DNA of 64,000 nt. Origin: Paeniglutamicibacter sp. Y32M11. GTDB taxonomy: Bacteria > Actinomycetota > Actinomycetes > Actinomycetales > Micrococcaceae. Of this stretch, positions 55,712-64,000 are shown in pieces. The stretch lies in NCBI RefSeq assembly GCF_019285735.1, contig NZ_CP079107.1, positions 2,108,001 through 2,172,000 on the forward strand, written 5' to 3'. Under the pieces are notes generated by a model, which saw nothing but the letters and a program-made list of their open reading frames with translations, ran no database searches and had not been told where the DNA came from. Position numbers and translations under genes: made by a program. The number at the start of each line of letters is the position of its first letter. Within the stretch, counting starts at the first letter, position 1.

Positions 55712-56821
55712 TTAATTGTCCTCGGTTGATGCATCCGTGGTTGCCGGCTCGGCCGACTCTGCGGGTTCTCCCGGCGCAGCGGCGTCGGTCCCCCGGGGTG
55801 CCGAGCCACGCTGGGTCATCGACTTGGCGTCCTTGGCGGCGCGGCGCAGCTTACGAGCAGAGGTGCCGCGCTCCCCCAGGGCCTCATGGTTCCAATCCTC
55901 CGGGGAATCCGAGCGGGTCCAGGTGGCCAGATCGGCGGCGGAGTAGGTGTGCTCCTTAACGCGCTTGGCACCCGGGATGCCCACCGCCCCATCGGCCAGT
56001 CGGCGGCAGGTGATCAGGAAGGCGGTGTGGGCCACCATGCGGTGATCCGGGCGCACCGCCAGACCCTCAACGTGCCAGCCGCGGACCATGGTCTCGAAGG
56101 ATTCCGGCTCGGTGTACAGGCCGGTGGCGCGGATGGCCTCCACGGTGCGTGACATCTGCGTCACGGTGGCCACGTAGTTGACCCAGACGCCGCCGGGCGC
56201 CAGCACGGTGGATACGGCATCAACACATTCCCAGGGCGAGAGCATGTCTAGCACCACGCGGTCCACGGAGCCGGGCTCCTCGGTTTCCAGCACCTTTTCC
56301 TGGAAGTCGCCGATGGAGATCTGCCAGGCCGGGTGCGGGCCACCAAAAACGGTGTCCACGTTGCCGCGGGCGATTTCGGCAAATTCTTCACGGCGTTCGA
56401 AGGAGTGCAGGTAACCGGCGTCCCCGACGGCGCGCAGCAGCGACATCGACAGGGCTCCGGAGCCAACGCCGGCTTCCACCACGCGGGCGCCGGGGAAGAT
56501 GTCACCCATCTGAATGATCTGGGCGGCGTCCTTCGGGTAGACCACGGTGGCGCCGCGGGGCATCGAGAGCACAAAGTCCTTCAGCAGCGGGCGCAGTGCC
56601 TGGTAACGCACCTCGGCGGTGTTCTGAACGATGCAACCCTCGGTGGCACCGATCAGGGCATCGTGATGCAGCACACCCTTATGCGTGTGGAACTCTCCAC
56701 CTTCGGTCAACGTGATGGTGGAGATGCGGCGCTTTTCGTCCGTGAGCTGGACCCGGTCTCCGGGGCGGAAGGGGCCGCGGCGGTTGGTGGCACCGTGCGG
56801 TGCTGCTGGTGTTTCGCTCAT
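55712..56821 (-). CDS. trmI: tRNA (adenine-58-N1)-methyltransferase TrmI
   Basis: The protein is 369 residues. An N-terminal beta domain (GPFRPGDRVQLTDEKRR, THKGVLHHDALIG) precedes a SAM-binding fold with RVVEAGVGSGALSMSLLRAV, a FERREEFAEIARGNV acidic strand and VVLDMLSPWE. It methylates A58 of tRNA. It lies upstream of the Pup-proteasome operon in many actinomycetes. The Ala/Pro/Glu-rich last 50 residues are probably disordered. Confidence 0.93.
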   Translation of the reverse strand: MSETPAAPHGATNRRGPFRPGDRVQLTDEKRRISTITLTEGGEFHTHKGVLHHDALIGATEGCIVQNTAEVRYQALRPLLKDFVLSMPRGATVVYPKDAAQIIQMGDIFPGARVVEAGVGSGALSMSLLRAVGDAGYLHSFERREEFAEIARGNVDTVFGGPHPAWQISIGDFQEKVLETEEPGSVDRVVLDMLSPWECVDAVSTVLAPGGVWVNYVATVTQMSRTVEAIRATGLYTEPESFETMVRGWHVEGLAVRPDHRMVAHTAFLITCRRLADGAVGIPGAKRVKEHTYSAADLATWTRSDSPEDWNHEALGERGTSARKLRRAAKDAKSMTQRGSAPRGTDAAAPGEPAESAEPATTDASTEDN

Positions 56822-56902
56822 AACTAGGTATTTTCCTTCGTGTTCACGGTGGGGATGTACTCGTGGGAGTGCGTTGATGGGGCCCGGTGGTGCCGGGATG
56901 TG

Positions 56903-58045
56903 TCAGTGGGCCGAGTTCTTCTCTGGCTTGCCGGTGATGGCCGCGACGATGCGGGATTGGGCCAGCAGCCCGATCACCCGATGCGACTCGTCGATCACCG
57001 CGTATTCGTTGCCCGGCAGGGTGGCGAGGTAGCCGATGAGCGCACGGCCATCGGCGTTGGCGCTGACCACCGCTCCGGAGCCCAGCGCGCGGGCGGCAGA
57101 AAGCGCCGGGGAGGAAACGAGCAGCTCCGGGTGAACCCCGGCCAGTACCTGCTCATCGATCACGCCGACCGGGTTGCCGTCCTCATCGATGAGGATGACG
57201 CGTCCGCCGCGTGTGTTGATCCGCTCGCTCACCTGGGCCAGCGTCGCGTCCTGGCGCAGCGCGGTGGCCGGGGTCATCAGCGCACGCACCGAGACCAGCG
57301 GCAGGCGCAGGCGCAGCTTGGCGTGGTTGATGCCCTGGGTGGCACCCGCCCACATAAATCCGCCGACGAGGATCGCGACGATGAGTACCTGGAAGTCCAG
57401 CGGTTGATCGTTGACCAGCGGGGTGATGACGAAGTAGCCGACCACCAAAATCACGATGACACGTCCGGCCCAGCCGGCGGCCACGGTGCCGCGGTCCTGA
57501 TTGCCGGTATAACGCCAGACAGCCGATTCCACCAGACGTCCACCATCAAGGGGTAGTCCGGGGAGCACGTTGAAGATCGCGACCAGCAGGTTGGCCCAGA
57601 TCAGGATGTCCCAGAGCAGCAGGACCACACCCTGGGGATCCACCGCGTGCAGGAGGAGGTAGCCGAGCCCGGCGATCACAAAGTTGGCGGCGGGACCGGC
57701 CATGGCCACGGCCAGTGAGCGGCCGGGGGTGGCGTTGAAGGAGGAGAACTGGGTGTGTCCACCCCACAGGTTCAGCGTGATGCTGGCCCCGGGCCAGCCG
57801 AAGGACTTGGCGGTCAGGGCGTGGGCCAGTTCGTGGATGAGCACCGAGACGGCCAGTAGCACCGCGTAGGTGAAGGCCACCAGATAGGCGGCGTAACCCA
57901 GGTCGGGCAGCGCTCTACCCACGGTGGGTCCGAAGACCAGCACGATGAAGCCGGTGATGATGAACCAAGACCAGGCCAGGGATACCGGCACTCCGAAGAT
58001 GGAGCCCAGCGGGATTCCGCTGCGTTTAGCTGTTGTAGCGCTCAT
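56903..58045 (-). CDS. Site-2-type (M50) membrane metalloprotease with CBS domains
   Basis: The 380-residue protein has about six transmembrane segments. The zinc motif HELAH is near residue 71, with the third ligand in NVLPGLPLDGGRL near residue 165. The C-terminal part (about 245-375) holds a CBS pair (VRALMTPATALRQDATLAQV and VILIDEDGNPVGVIDE). This is the Rip3/SpoIVFB-like branch, which cleaves membrane proteins such as anti-sigma factors in response to ligands at CBS. It is translationally coupled to the HAD gene upstream by a 4-base overlap. Confidence 0.92.
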   Translation of the reverse strand: MSATTAKRSGIPLGSIFGVPVSLAWSWFIITGFIVLVFGPTVGRALPDLGYAAYLVAFTYAVLLAVSVLIHELAHALTAKSFGWPGASITLNLWGGHTQFSSFNATPGRSLAVAMAGPAANFVIAGLGYLLLHAVDPQGVVLLLWDILIWANLLVAIFNVLPGLPLDGGRLVESAVWRYTGNQDRGTVAAGWAGRVIVILVVGYFVITPLVNDQPLDFQVLIVAILVGGFMWAGATQGINHAKLRLRLPLVSVRALMTPATALRQDATLAQVSERINTRGGRVILIDEDGNPVGVIDEQVLAGVHPELLVSSPALSAARALGSGAVVSANADGRALIGYLATLPGNEYAVIDESHRVIGLLAQSRIVAAITGKPEKNSAH

Positions 58046-58761
58046 GCGCGGCTCGTGACGGTCAGCAGGGCATCAAGGGTGGGCAGGGTCAGCGAGCTCA
58101 GGGAGTCCACGCGGTGCCAGGCGTTGGAACTCGGCACCTCTGAGAGGTGTGGGACCAAAACGGCGGTGATGCCGCTGGCCGCGGCCGAGCTGATTCCCGG
58201 AGCCGAGTCCTCCAGCCCGATCACGCGCGTGGCCTCCAGATCCGGCACATAGTCCGCCAGCATTTTCAGGCCCAGCAGGTACGGTTCGGGATGCGGTTTG
58301 CCTTGAGCGACCATGTCCCCGGTGACGCGGAAGTTGAAGTATTTTTCCGGCAGCTGATCCAGCACCAATTTGGCCAGGGGTTCTTCGGACATGGTGACCA
58401 GTCCGCAGGGCACACCCGCGGCGTGAAGTTCGGCCAGCAGTTCCAGGGCGCCGGGGCGCCAGCTGACGTGTTCGGCGACCCCGGCCGCGACCTCATCGAT
58501 GAGCCGGTTGATGATTTCGCGGGTGGAAAGCTGCACCCCGGCTGCCTGTAGTGCGGCCGCGGAATCGGGCAACGCCTTGCCCACCAGTTCTAGGCCCTGT
58601 TCGTGGCTCCAGCACCCACCAAATTCGGCCACCAAATTCGCTTCGGCGGCCATCCAGTGGGGTTCGGTGTCAAGCAGGGTTCCGTCCATGTCCCACAGCA
58701 CGCCCTGGATCACGGTGACCTGAGGGCGTACGGGCAAGGGCTCGTAATTCTGGGTTGGCAT
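58042..58761 (-). CDS. HAD-superfamily hydrolase (beta-phosphoglucomutase-like)
   Basis: This 239-residue HAD enzyme has motif I VLWDMDGTLLDTEPHW, motif II in GLVTMSEEPL, and motif III/IV KPHPEPYLLGLKML with IGLEDSAPGISSAAASG. The cap domain type matches small sugar- or nucleotide-phosphate phosphatases. Substrate unknown. It overlaps the start of the M50 protease gene. Confidence 0.9.
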   Translation of the reverse strand: MPTQNYEPLPVRPQVTVIQGVLWDMDGTLLDTEPHWMAAEANLVAEFGGCWSHEQGLELVGKALPDSAAALQAAGVQLSTREIINRLIDEVAAGVAEHVSWRPGALELLAELHAAGVPCGLVTMSEEPLAKLVLDQLPEKYFNFRVTGDMVAQGKPHPEPYLLGLKMLADYVPDLEATRVIGLEDSAPGISSAAASGITAVLVPHLSEVPSSNAWHRVDSLSSLTLPTLDALLTVTSRA

Positions 58762-58822
58762 GAGGCAATTCTAGTGTGTGTGCCGTTGCGCCGACGACCG
58801 ATGAGCGCGCTAGGGTGAGGAT

Positions 58823-59815
58823 GTGAGCGAAGATATGAATGATCCGGTGACACTTTCATCCCTGGTTTCCGCCTCCACGACGCCACACGGCGTGCGTCCG
58901 GCCATCATGGTGGTCGCTTTCGAGGGCTGGAACGATGCAGGAGATGCCGCGAGCTCGGCCCTGAAACACCTCAAGGCTGCCACCTCGGCGCGCCGACTCG
59001 AAGGCATCGGGGACGATGACTACTACGACTACCAATTCTCCCGTCCGCACGTGCGGCGCAACGCCAGTGGCAAGCGTGTGGTGAAATGGCCAACAACTCG
59101 CATCTATCGCGCGGCGCTGCCACATACCGACCTTGATCTGTTGCTGGTGCGCGGTGTGGAGCCGACGTATCGGTGGAAGGCCTTCATCGCCGAGCTGCTG
59201 ATGCGCGCCGAAGTGGAGAATGTACAGGGCGTGATGGCCCTGGGGGCACTGCTGGCCGATGTTCCCCACACTCGCCCCATCCAGGCCTCCATATCCAGTG
59301 ATGATCCGGTGGTCCGCGAGGCGCTGGGCGCCAGCGAATCTACCTATGAGGGTCCGACGGGGATTCTGGGCGTGCTGGCCCAATTTGCTGAGGCCGCGGG
59401 TTTGCCCACCGTTTCCATCTGGTCGGCGGTACCGCATTACGTGGCTCAGCCACCATCGCCCAAGGCAGAACTTGCCATCCTGCATCGCATCGAGGAACTC
59501 TTGCCCGTGGGGCTGGACCTGCATGAACTCACCGAGGATGCCCTCGCCTGGGAGCGTGGCGTTAACGCGCTGGCCACGGGGGATGCGGATATTGCCGCCT
59601 ACGTGCAGCAGCTGGAGCAGGCCCAGGATGAGACGGAACTGCCCGAGGCCAGCGGTGAGGCCATCGCCAGGGAATTTGAGCGCTATCTTAAACGCCGGCA
59701 TCGCCCGGGTCCCACGACCGGGACGTCGGATGCTTCGACCGTCGAGGGACCCCAGGCTCCCCCCGAATCTCCGCGTTCACCAGATACACCCGACACACCC
59801 GGCACACCGGAATAG
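58823..59815 (+). CDS. PAC2-family protein (proteasome-assembly-chaperone-like)
   Basis: The protein is 330 residues. The PAC2 domain spans about residues 25-260 (IMVVAFEGWNDAGDAASSAL, LLLVRGVEPTYRWKAFIAEL, GALLADVPHTRPIQASISS, GPTGILGVLAQFAEAAGLP). The tail (about 280-330) is Pro/Ser/Thr-rich. The family is named for eukaryotic PAC2, which helps assemble proteasome alpha rings; bacterial members' function is not settled. Its place near the prcAB locus, on the opposite strand, is suggestive but common in actinomycetes. GTG 58823 follows AGGGTGAGG. Confidence 0.9.
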   Translation: MSEDMNDPVTLSSLVSASTTPHGVRPAIMVVAFEGWNDAGDAASSALKHLKAATSARRLEGIGDDDYYDYQFSRPHVRRNASGKRVVKWPTTRIYRAALPHTDLDLLLVRGVEPTYRWKAFIAELLMRAEVENVQGVMALGALLADVPHTRPIQASISSDDPVVREALGASESTYEGPTGILGVLAQFAEAAGLPTVSIWSAVPHYVAQPPSPKAELAILHRIEELLPVGLDLHELTEDALAWERGVNALATGDADIAAYVQQLEQAQDETELPEASGEAIAREFERYLKRRHRPGPTTGTSDASTVEGPQAPPESPRSPDTPDTPGTPE

Positions 59816-59832
59816 TTCGACCCGACTTAACG

Positions 59833-59872
59833 AAAAACGCGTCCCCCAAGAACATCTGGGGGACGCGTTTTT
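59833..59872. terminator. Bidirectional terminator between PAC2 gene and mshC
   Basis: A 16-bp stem (AAAAACGCGTCCCCCA with TGGGGGACGCGTTTTT) encloses an 8-base loop. A-run and U-run on either side make a textbook intrinsic terminator for both converging genes. Confidence 0.95.
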
Positions 59873-59889
59873 GTGCCGTGTGCCGCGTC

Positions 59890-61167
59890 TTAGACGATCT
59901 TCAGACCCAGCAGGGCGTCAAGTGCGTCGGTGAGCAGCTGGGCACCGGTGCCGCGTGCGGCAAGATCATCGGAAGGGTCCTGCGCACTGAAGGCGTCCAG
60001 CACGGCCAGGGCGCCGGGGGCGTTTAGGTCGTTGGCCAACCTGGCACGGATCCGGGTGACGGTGGCGGTGGCCTCGGCGAATGTGGCGTTGGGGATGCTG
60101 TTGCGCCAATTGGCCAGACGGTCCTGAGCGGCGGAGAGCAATTCGTCGGTCCAGAACCAGTCACTGCGGTAGTGCTGTCCCAGCAGGACCGTGCGGATGG
60201 CCACCGGCTCAACGCCGGCGGCGCGCAGACGTGAGACCAGCACCAGGTTACCCAGGGACTTGCTCATCTTTTCGCCGTCGAGGCCCACCATGCCGGTGTG
60301 CACGTAGGCTTCGGCCAACGCCTTGCCATCAAGGGCTGCGGCATGACCGGCGGAGAATTCGTGGTGCGGGAAGATCAGGTCCGATCCACCGCCCTGCACG
60401 GTGAAGGGTGCGGGCAGGAAGCGTCGGGCAATGACCGAACATTCGATGTGCCAGCCCGGACGGCCCTCACCCATGGTGCCACCGTCCCAGCGTGGTTCAC
60501 CGGTACGGGCCACGCGCCAGAGCAGCGGGTCCAATTCATCACGCTTGCCCGGACGCTGTGGGTCGCCTCCTCGTTCGGAGAAGAAGCCGAGCATGGTTTC
60601 GCGGTCGTATCCGCTCACGGTGCCCAGTTCCCAGGACTCGTTGGCGGCTGCCACGGCATCGAAGTAAATATCGCCGTCGGGCTCACCGTTTTCACCGGGA
60701 ACCGCGTAGGCCAGATCCTTGGCAACCAGTTCCTCAATGAGCGGGACGAGCCAGGTGATGGACTCAACGGCACCGATGTAGTGCTCGGGTGGGATGACGT
60801 TGAGCGCTTCCATATCGGCACGGAAGAGGTTGGTCTGCTCTACGGCAAGATCCTGCCAGTTGACACCGGTGGCGGTGGCACGCTCAAGCAGCGGGTCATC
60901 GATATCGGTGACGTTCTGGACGTAGGTCACTGCCCGTCCGGCGTCCCGCCAGGTGCGCTGGAGCAGGTCAAAGGTCACGTAGGTGGCTGCGTGGCCCATG
61001 TGGGTCGCGTCGTAGGGAGTAATTCCGCAGACGTACATGCTCGCCGCGGCGTCAGATTTTTCTGCCGGTGCGGTGTCTTTCACTCGTCCCGTGGAGGTGT
61101 CGTGCACCTCGAGGATTGGTGCGTTTCCCGGGACATGGGGAATGGTGGGCGCGGACCATGCGAGCAC
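59890..61167 (-). CDS. mshC: Cysteine:glucosaminyl-inositol ligase MshC (mycothiol synthesis)
   Basis: This 425-residue class I aminoacyl-tRNA-synthetase-like enzyme has [19 protein letters not shown] (zinc Cys and HIGH-type motif), [16 protein letters not shown] (zinc ligands) and [17 protein letters not shown] (KMSKS). Compared with CysRS it lacks the tRNA-anticodon domain. It joins cysteine to GlcN-inositol in mycothiol biosynthesis. GTG 61167 follows AAAGGACG. Confidence 0.95.
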   Translation of the reverse strand: MLAWSAPTIPHVPGNAPILEVHDTSTGRVKDTAPAEKSDAAASMYVCGITPYDATHMGHAATYVTFDLLQRTWRDAGRAVTYVQNVTDIDDPLLERATATGVNWQDLAVEQTNLFRADMEALNVIPPEHYIGAVESITWLVPLIEELVAKDLAYAVPGENGEPDGDIYFDAVAAANESWELGTVSGYDRETMLGFFSERGGDPQRPGKRDELDPLLWRVARTGEPRWDGGTMGEGRPGWHIECSVIARRFLPAPFTVQGGGSDLIFPHHEFSAGHAAALDGKALAEAYVHTGMVGLDGEKMSKSLGNLVLVSRLRAAGVEPVAIRTVLLGQHYRSDWFWTDELLSAAQDRLANWRNSIPNATFAEATATVTRIRARLANDLNAPGALAVLDAFSAQDPSDDLAARGTGAQLLTDALDALLGLKIV

Positions 61168-61286
61168 GGAGCGTCCTTTCTCTTAGATGTTTGCTCGGCC
61201 ACGGCCGGAACAAAAAATGCTGATGCTTACTTGGGACAAGTCCACCGGGGCCACACTTATTCCGTGTACGGCCCCGGAATCTTGAT

Positions 61287-62111
61287 TTAGGCGTTGATGA
61301 CGCCGAAGCCAAGCAGCAGGTAAAGGGCAAGGCCCAGGGCCACGCGGTACCAGACAAAAATGCGGTAGCTGTGCGTGGAAACGTATTTGAGGAACCAGCC
61401 GACGATGACAAATCCGACGACAAAGGCCACCAGGGTGGCAAGTCCCGTCTGCGGCAGGGAGTAGACCCCGGGCTCGTCAAAGGACTTGGCCAGCTTGTAC
61501 AAACCAGAGGAGAAGACCGCGGGGATGGCCAGGAGGAAGGAATAGCGTGCCGCAGCACCACGGGTGTAACCCATGAACAGTCCGGCGGTGATGGTGCCAC
61601 CGGAGCGCGAGACGCCCGGAATCAGCGCCAGGGCCTGGGCGAAGCCAAAGAGGATGCCGTGTTTGGGGCTCAGCGTATTCAGTTCGCGTTCCTGCTTGCC
61701 GTAGTAATCGGCGACGGCGAGGATCAGGCCAAAGACCACCAGCGTGGTCGCCACGATCCAGAGGGAGCGCAGAGAGGTGTCGATCTGCTCTTCAAAGAGC
61801 AGGCCGAGCACGGCGATGGGCAGGGAGCCGATGATGATCAGCCAGCCCATCTTGGCATCCGGATCGCTATGCGGGACTCGGCCGCGCAGCGCGTTAAACC
61901 ATGCGCCAATGATCCGCACGATGTCTTTCCAGAAGAAGACCACCACGGCGGTTTCGGTGCCCAGCTGCGTGATCGCAGTGAACGCCGCCCCCGGATCAGC
62001 CGCATTGGGCAATAGCTCTCCCACGATGCGCAGATGGGCGCTCGAGGAGATGGGGAGAAATTCTGTCAGACCCTGGATCAGCCCTAAGAAGGCCGCTTCA
62101 AACCAATTCAC
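61287..62111 (-). CDS. uppP: Undecaprenyl-diphosphatase UppP
   Basis: This 274-residue, eight-helix membrane enzyme has [18 protein letters not shown] near the N-terminus and [14 protein letters not shown] near residue 165, which form the active site. It recycles the lipid carrier for cell-wall synthesis and can confer bacitracin resistance. The start is GTG 62111. It lies about 120 bases upstream of mshC on the same strand. Confidence 0.95.
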   Translation of the reverse strand: MNWFEAAFLGLIQGLTEFLPISSSAHLRIVGELLPNAADPGAAFTAITQLGTETAVVVFFWKDIVRIIGAWFNALRGRVPHSDPDAKMGWLIIIGSLPIAVLGLLFEEQIDTSLRSLWIVATTLVVFGLILAVADYYGKQERELNTLSPKHGILFGFAQALALIPGVSRSGGTITAGLFMGYTRGAAARYSFLLAIPAVFSSGLYKLAKSFDEPGVYSLPQTGLATLVAFVVGFVIVGWFLKYVSTHSYRIFVWYRVALGLALYLLLGFGVINA

Positions 62112-62244
62112 GGTTCGACACTACTGCACAGCAGCTTCTCAATACCCATTGGCGCTCCCGACGGAGGTGAACTTCATACCCAGGTATTGGTGCCTCGACA
62201 TGGAGTTTTTGCCGCTTGCGCTTGATCCTCAGCGAGTCTTCACG

Positions 62245-62496
62245 CTAGCCGGATTTGGAGTCCTCGTCCACGTCATAGGGGTCATCGTCGTCGTCCTCAT
62301 CGGTAATGGTGAGCGGCAGAAACTCCTCATACGCCTCGTATAACGAGTCCTCATACTCCTCAAAGGCGTCGGCCACGGCCAGGAACGCGGCACTGATGGA
62401 CGCATCTTGAGCGCCACGTTTCCCCGACACAGCCGAAAGGTGTTCTTCGAGACAGCTGATCAATACACTGAGGGCTACACGCGGATCTGTACTCAT
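62245..62496 (-). CDS. Small acidic conserved protein
   Basis: The protein is 83 residues. The N-terminal helix (MSTDPRVALSVLISCLEEHL) and a second helical segment (AAFLAVADAFEEYEDSLYEA) are followed by a very acidic tail (TDEDDDDDPYDVDEDS). Similar short acidic proteins sit beside uppP in other Micrococcaceae; none has a known role. ATG 62496 fits the helical start. Confidence 0.75.
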   Translation of the reverse strand: MSTDPRVALSVLISCLEEHLSAVSGKRGAQDASISAAFLAVADAFEEYEDSLYEAYEEFLPLTITDEDDDDDPYDVDEDSKSG

Positions 62497-62526
62497 GTGA
62501 TTGACGTTACAGGCACAAGCCACACT

Positions 62527-62793
62527 ATGGACAGGGTCATGATCGAAAAGAAGATAGCTATCCCCCACCCCGTAGATCAAATGCCCGGGGACCCCGAACA
62601 CCGTTATGAATACCTCATCATCACCGCACGCCCCGGCGAGCATCGTTCGGTAGCCCGAGCGGCACTACGCGAGCATTCGGAATACGGGAAGTGGGAACTG
62701 GTACGCACCTGCCTCTACGACGGCGGCGGGCAGAAGTACTGGTTACGCCGACGAGTCATGCGCGTAAAACCGACGCTGAATATCCGCGCCTAA
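62527..62793 (+). CDS. DUF5703-type small protein
   Basis: The protein is 88 residues with the pattern YEYLIITARPGEHRSVARAA, LREHSEYGKWELVRTCLYD and GGGQKYWLRRRVMRVKPT, as in the DUF5703 family of actinomycetes. Function unknown. ATG 62527 is the first that gives the family N-terminus; ATG 62539 is also possible. It is divergent from the small acidic gene, with about 30 bases between starts. Confidence 0.8.
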   Translation: MDRVMIEKKIAIPHPVDQMPGDPEHRYEYLIITARPGEHRSVARAALREHSEYGKWELVRTCLYDGGGQKYWLRRRVMRVKPTLNIRA

Positions 62794-62831
62794 GACCTCT
62801 CACCCCACCGACGATCGGGTGCCAAGGGCCG

Positions 62832-63989
62832 CTAACCGCGTGGAGGACCGAGCAGCCAGGACGCCACGGTGGAATGCGCCGATTCGGCATCCGAGGGGTG
62901 ATACAGGCTGGCCAGGGCATCACGGTAGAGCCGTTCGAGCTCCGAGCCGCGGAAGTATTGCCCGCCGCCGGAAACCTTAGCGGCGATGTCCATGCAGGAA
63001 CGTGCAGCGTCTCCCGCCTGGGTGCGCAACGTGACCAACCGCGGGAACCAGGACGGGCCGTGATCAACCAGGTCATCAAGATCCCGTGTGGTCAGTCGCA
63101 GCATGGCATCAAGTTTGAGAATCTCCATCCCCGCATTGGCCACCTGCCAGCGAATGTCCGGGTCCTGGTCATAAGCGCGTCCTGCGTTTTTCAGCGAGGT
63201 GCGCCGGGCCGGGTTGGTCGCGGCCAGCTGCATGCCACGTTCGGCCAGACCCACATAGACGGATGCGGTTAGCGAAAGGAATGCGGCGAAGATGCCAAAG
63301 ATCAGCGGATCCGCCACCGGGCCCACCGGCAGGATGCTGTGAATGTCTTCGGCTTTTACGCGCGCATTGCTCAGAATGGTGGTGTTCGACTGCGTGGCAC
63401 GCATGCCCAGCGTGTTCCAGTTATCCGGAATTTCAATCCCGGAAGCATCTCGGTGCAAAAAGCCGTGGACGAGCTTGGGCTCCTCCGTGCTTGAGTCCTT
63501 GCCAAAGACTCCCAGCCGCGTCCATACCGGTGCCAACGAGGTAAAGACCTTCACGCCACTGAATGCATAGGATCCGTCGGGCGCCGGCACAGCGCGCGTC
63601 ACCGAGTCGAAGAGGACCTCGTCATTCCCGGCCTCCGAGACTCCAAAGGCCATCACCTCACCGTTGGCCACCCAATCGAGAACCGTTTCCAGGCGCCGAT
63701 CTCCCCGGGCGCCCAACAGAGTGGCCACCCCGGTCCAGACCAGATGCATGTTCACGGCCAGAGCGGTGGCCGGGGCGTAGGACCCGAGCAAGCGTTGAGC
63801 GCTTGTCATCTGTTCCATGCCCCAGCCAAGGCCGCCCCGGGCCACCGGCAGCATGGCCTTGAGATACCCCACCTCAGTGAGTTCCTCGAAATCGTCAACG
63901 CAGAAGGTGTTCTCCGCATCGTAGCCAGCTGCTCGAGAGCGAAACCGCTCGAGCAGGGTGGTATCAAGGACCTCGTGGATGGATTTCAC
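62832..63989 (-). CDS. Acyl-CoA dehydrogenase family protein
   Basis: This 385-residue flavoprotein has YLKAMLPVARGGLGWGMEQM near residue 42, FGVSEAGNDEVLFDS (FAD/substrate loop), FSGVKVFTSLAPVWTRLGVF and GMRATQSNTTILSNARV. The C-terminal region has GGQYFRGSELERLYRDA. The family removes hydrogens from acyl-CoA or acts as a flavin-dependent monooxygenase (DszC-like branch). The acid base cannot be assigned by eye. The GTG start at 63989 is only 11 bases from the window edge, so a longer N-terminus is possible. Confidence 0.88.
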   Translation of the reverse strand: MKSIHEVLDTTLLERFRSRAAGYDAENTFCVDDFEELTEVGYLKAMLPVARGGLGWGMEQMTSAQRLLGSYAPATALAVNMHLVWTGVATLLGARGDRRLETVLDWVANGEVMAFGVSEAGNDEVLFDSVTRAVPAPDGSYAFSGVKVFTSLAPVWTRLGVFGKDSSTEEPKLVHGFLHRDASGIEIPDNWNTLGMRATQSNTTILSNARVKAEDIHSILPVGPVADPLIFGIFAAFLSLTASVYVGLAERGMQLAATNPARRTSLKNAGRAYDQDPDIRWQVANAGMEILKLDAMLRLTTRDLDDLVDHGPSWFPRLVTLRTQAGDAARSCMDIAAKVSGGGQYFRGSELERLYRDALASLYHPSDAESAHSTVASWLLGPPRG

Positions 63990-64000
63990 GTGTGTCTTCA

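Noticed and set aside
60298-61290. 330-residue plus-strand reading frame
   Set aside because: It is antisense to mshC, whose HIGH-type and KMSKS motifs are clear.

Overview
The window is a high-GC chromosomal segment from an actinomycete, most likely a member of the Micrococcaceae (Arthrobacter, Paeniglutamicibacter or a close relative). The markers are a complete Pup-proteasome locus (arc/mpa, dop, pup, prcB, prcA, pafA), a fused PafB-PafC regulator, RbpA, the mycothiol ligase MshC, a Ku protein without an adjacent LigD, and paired GAF-ANTAR regulators. I saw no tRNA, rRNA or CRISPR array.

The window divides into an accessory left part (about 1-31 kb) and a conserved right part (about 31-64 kb). 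From 1 to 10.2 kb there is a DNA-repair pair (topoisomerase IB, cut by the window edge, and Ku), small stress- or membrane-type genes, and a GAF-ANTAR / small protein / GAF-ANTAR operon. These sit in decaying DNA: a broken catalase, a second DUF6098 copy with two stops, and a DUF4913-like relic with two stops. From 10,221 to 19,342 two 1,735-bp IS1380-type copies, inverted and apparently one base apart, bracket 5.65 kb carrying a double-domain AsnC/Lrp regulator, an amidohydrolase, an AbgT-type transporter and a secreted lysine-rich protein. This has the form of a composite transposon. A membrane glycosyltransferase with a small membrane partner follows. Next come an RsbQ-like hydrolase overlapping a PAS-GGDEF cyclase, and a convergent PAS-EAL phosphodiesterase. 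From 25.7 to 30.6 kb lies a Tn7-like module (tnsA, tnsB, tnsC, tniQ). Its tnsA-side end carries five clear 21-bp repeats plus one degenerate copy, mostly set 31-32 bp apart. tnsB has one in-frame stop and tnsC one frameshift, so the element is probably immobile on its own.

The right part is ordered and gene-dense: zapE-def, an S9 peptidase, an RlmA-like methyltransferase, NfeD/SPFH membrane proteins, rbpA, a polyprenol-phosphate mannose synthase, an amidohydrolase, helY, tatC-tatA, and pafBC. Two FKBP isomerases then separate pafBC from pafA-prcA-prcB-pup-dop-arc. After arc come trmI, a site-2-type protease, a HAD hydrolase, a PAC2 protein, mshC, uppP, two small genes and an acyl-CoA dehydrogenase. 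Arc/Mpa unfolds pupylated proteins for the PrcAB core, Dop prepares Pup and removes it from substrates, PafA attaches it, and PafBC is the DNA-damage regulator that usually accompanies this system.
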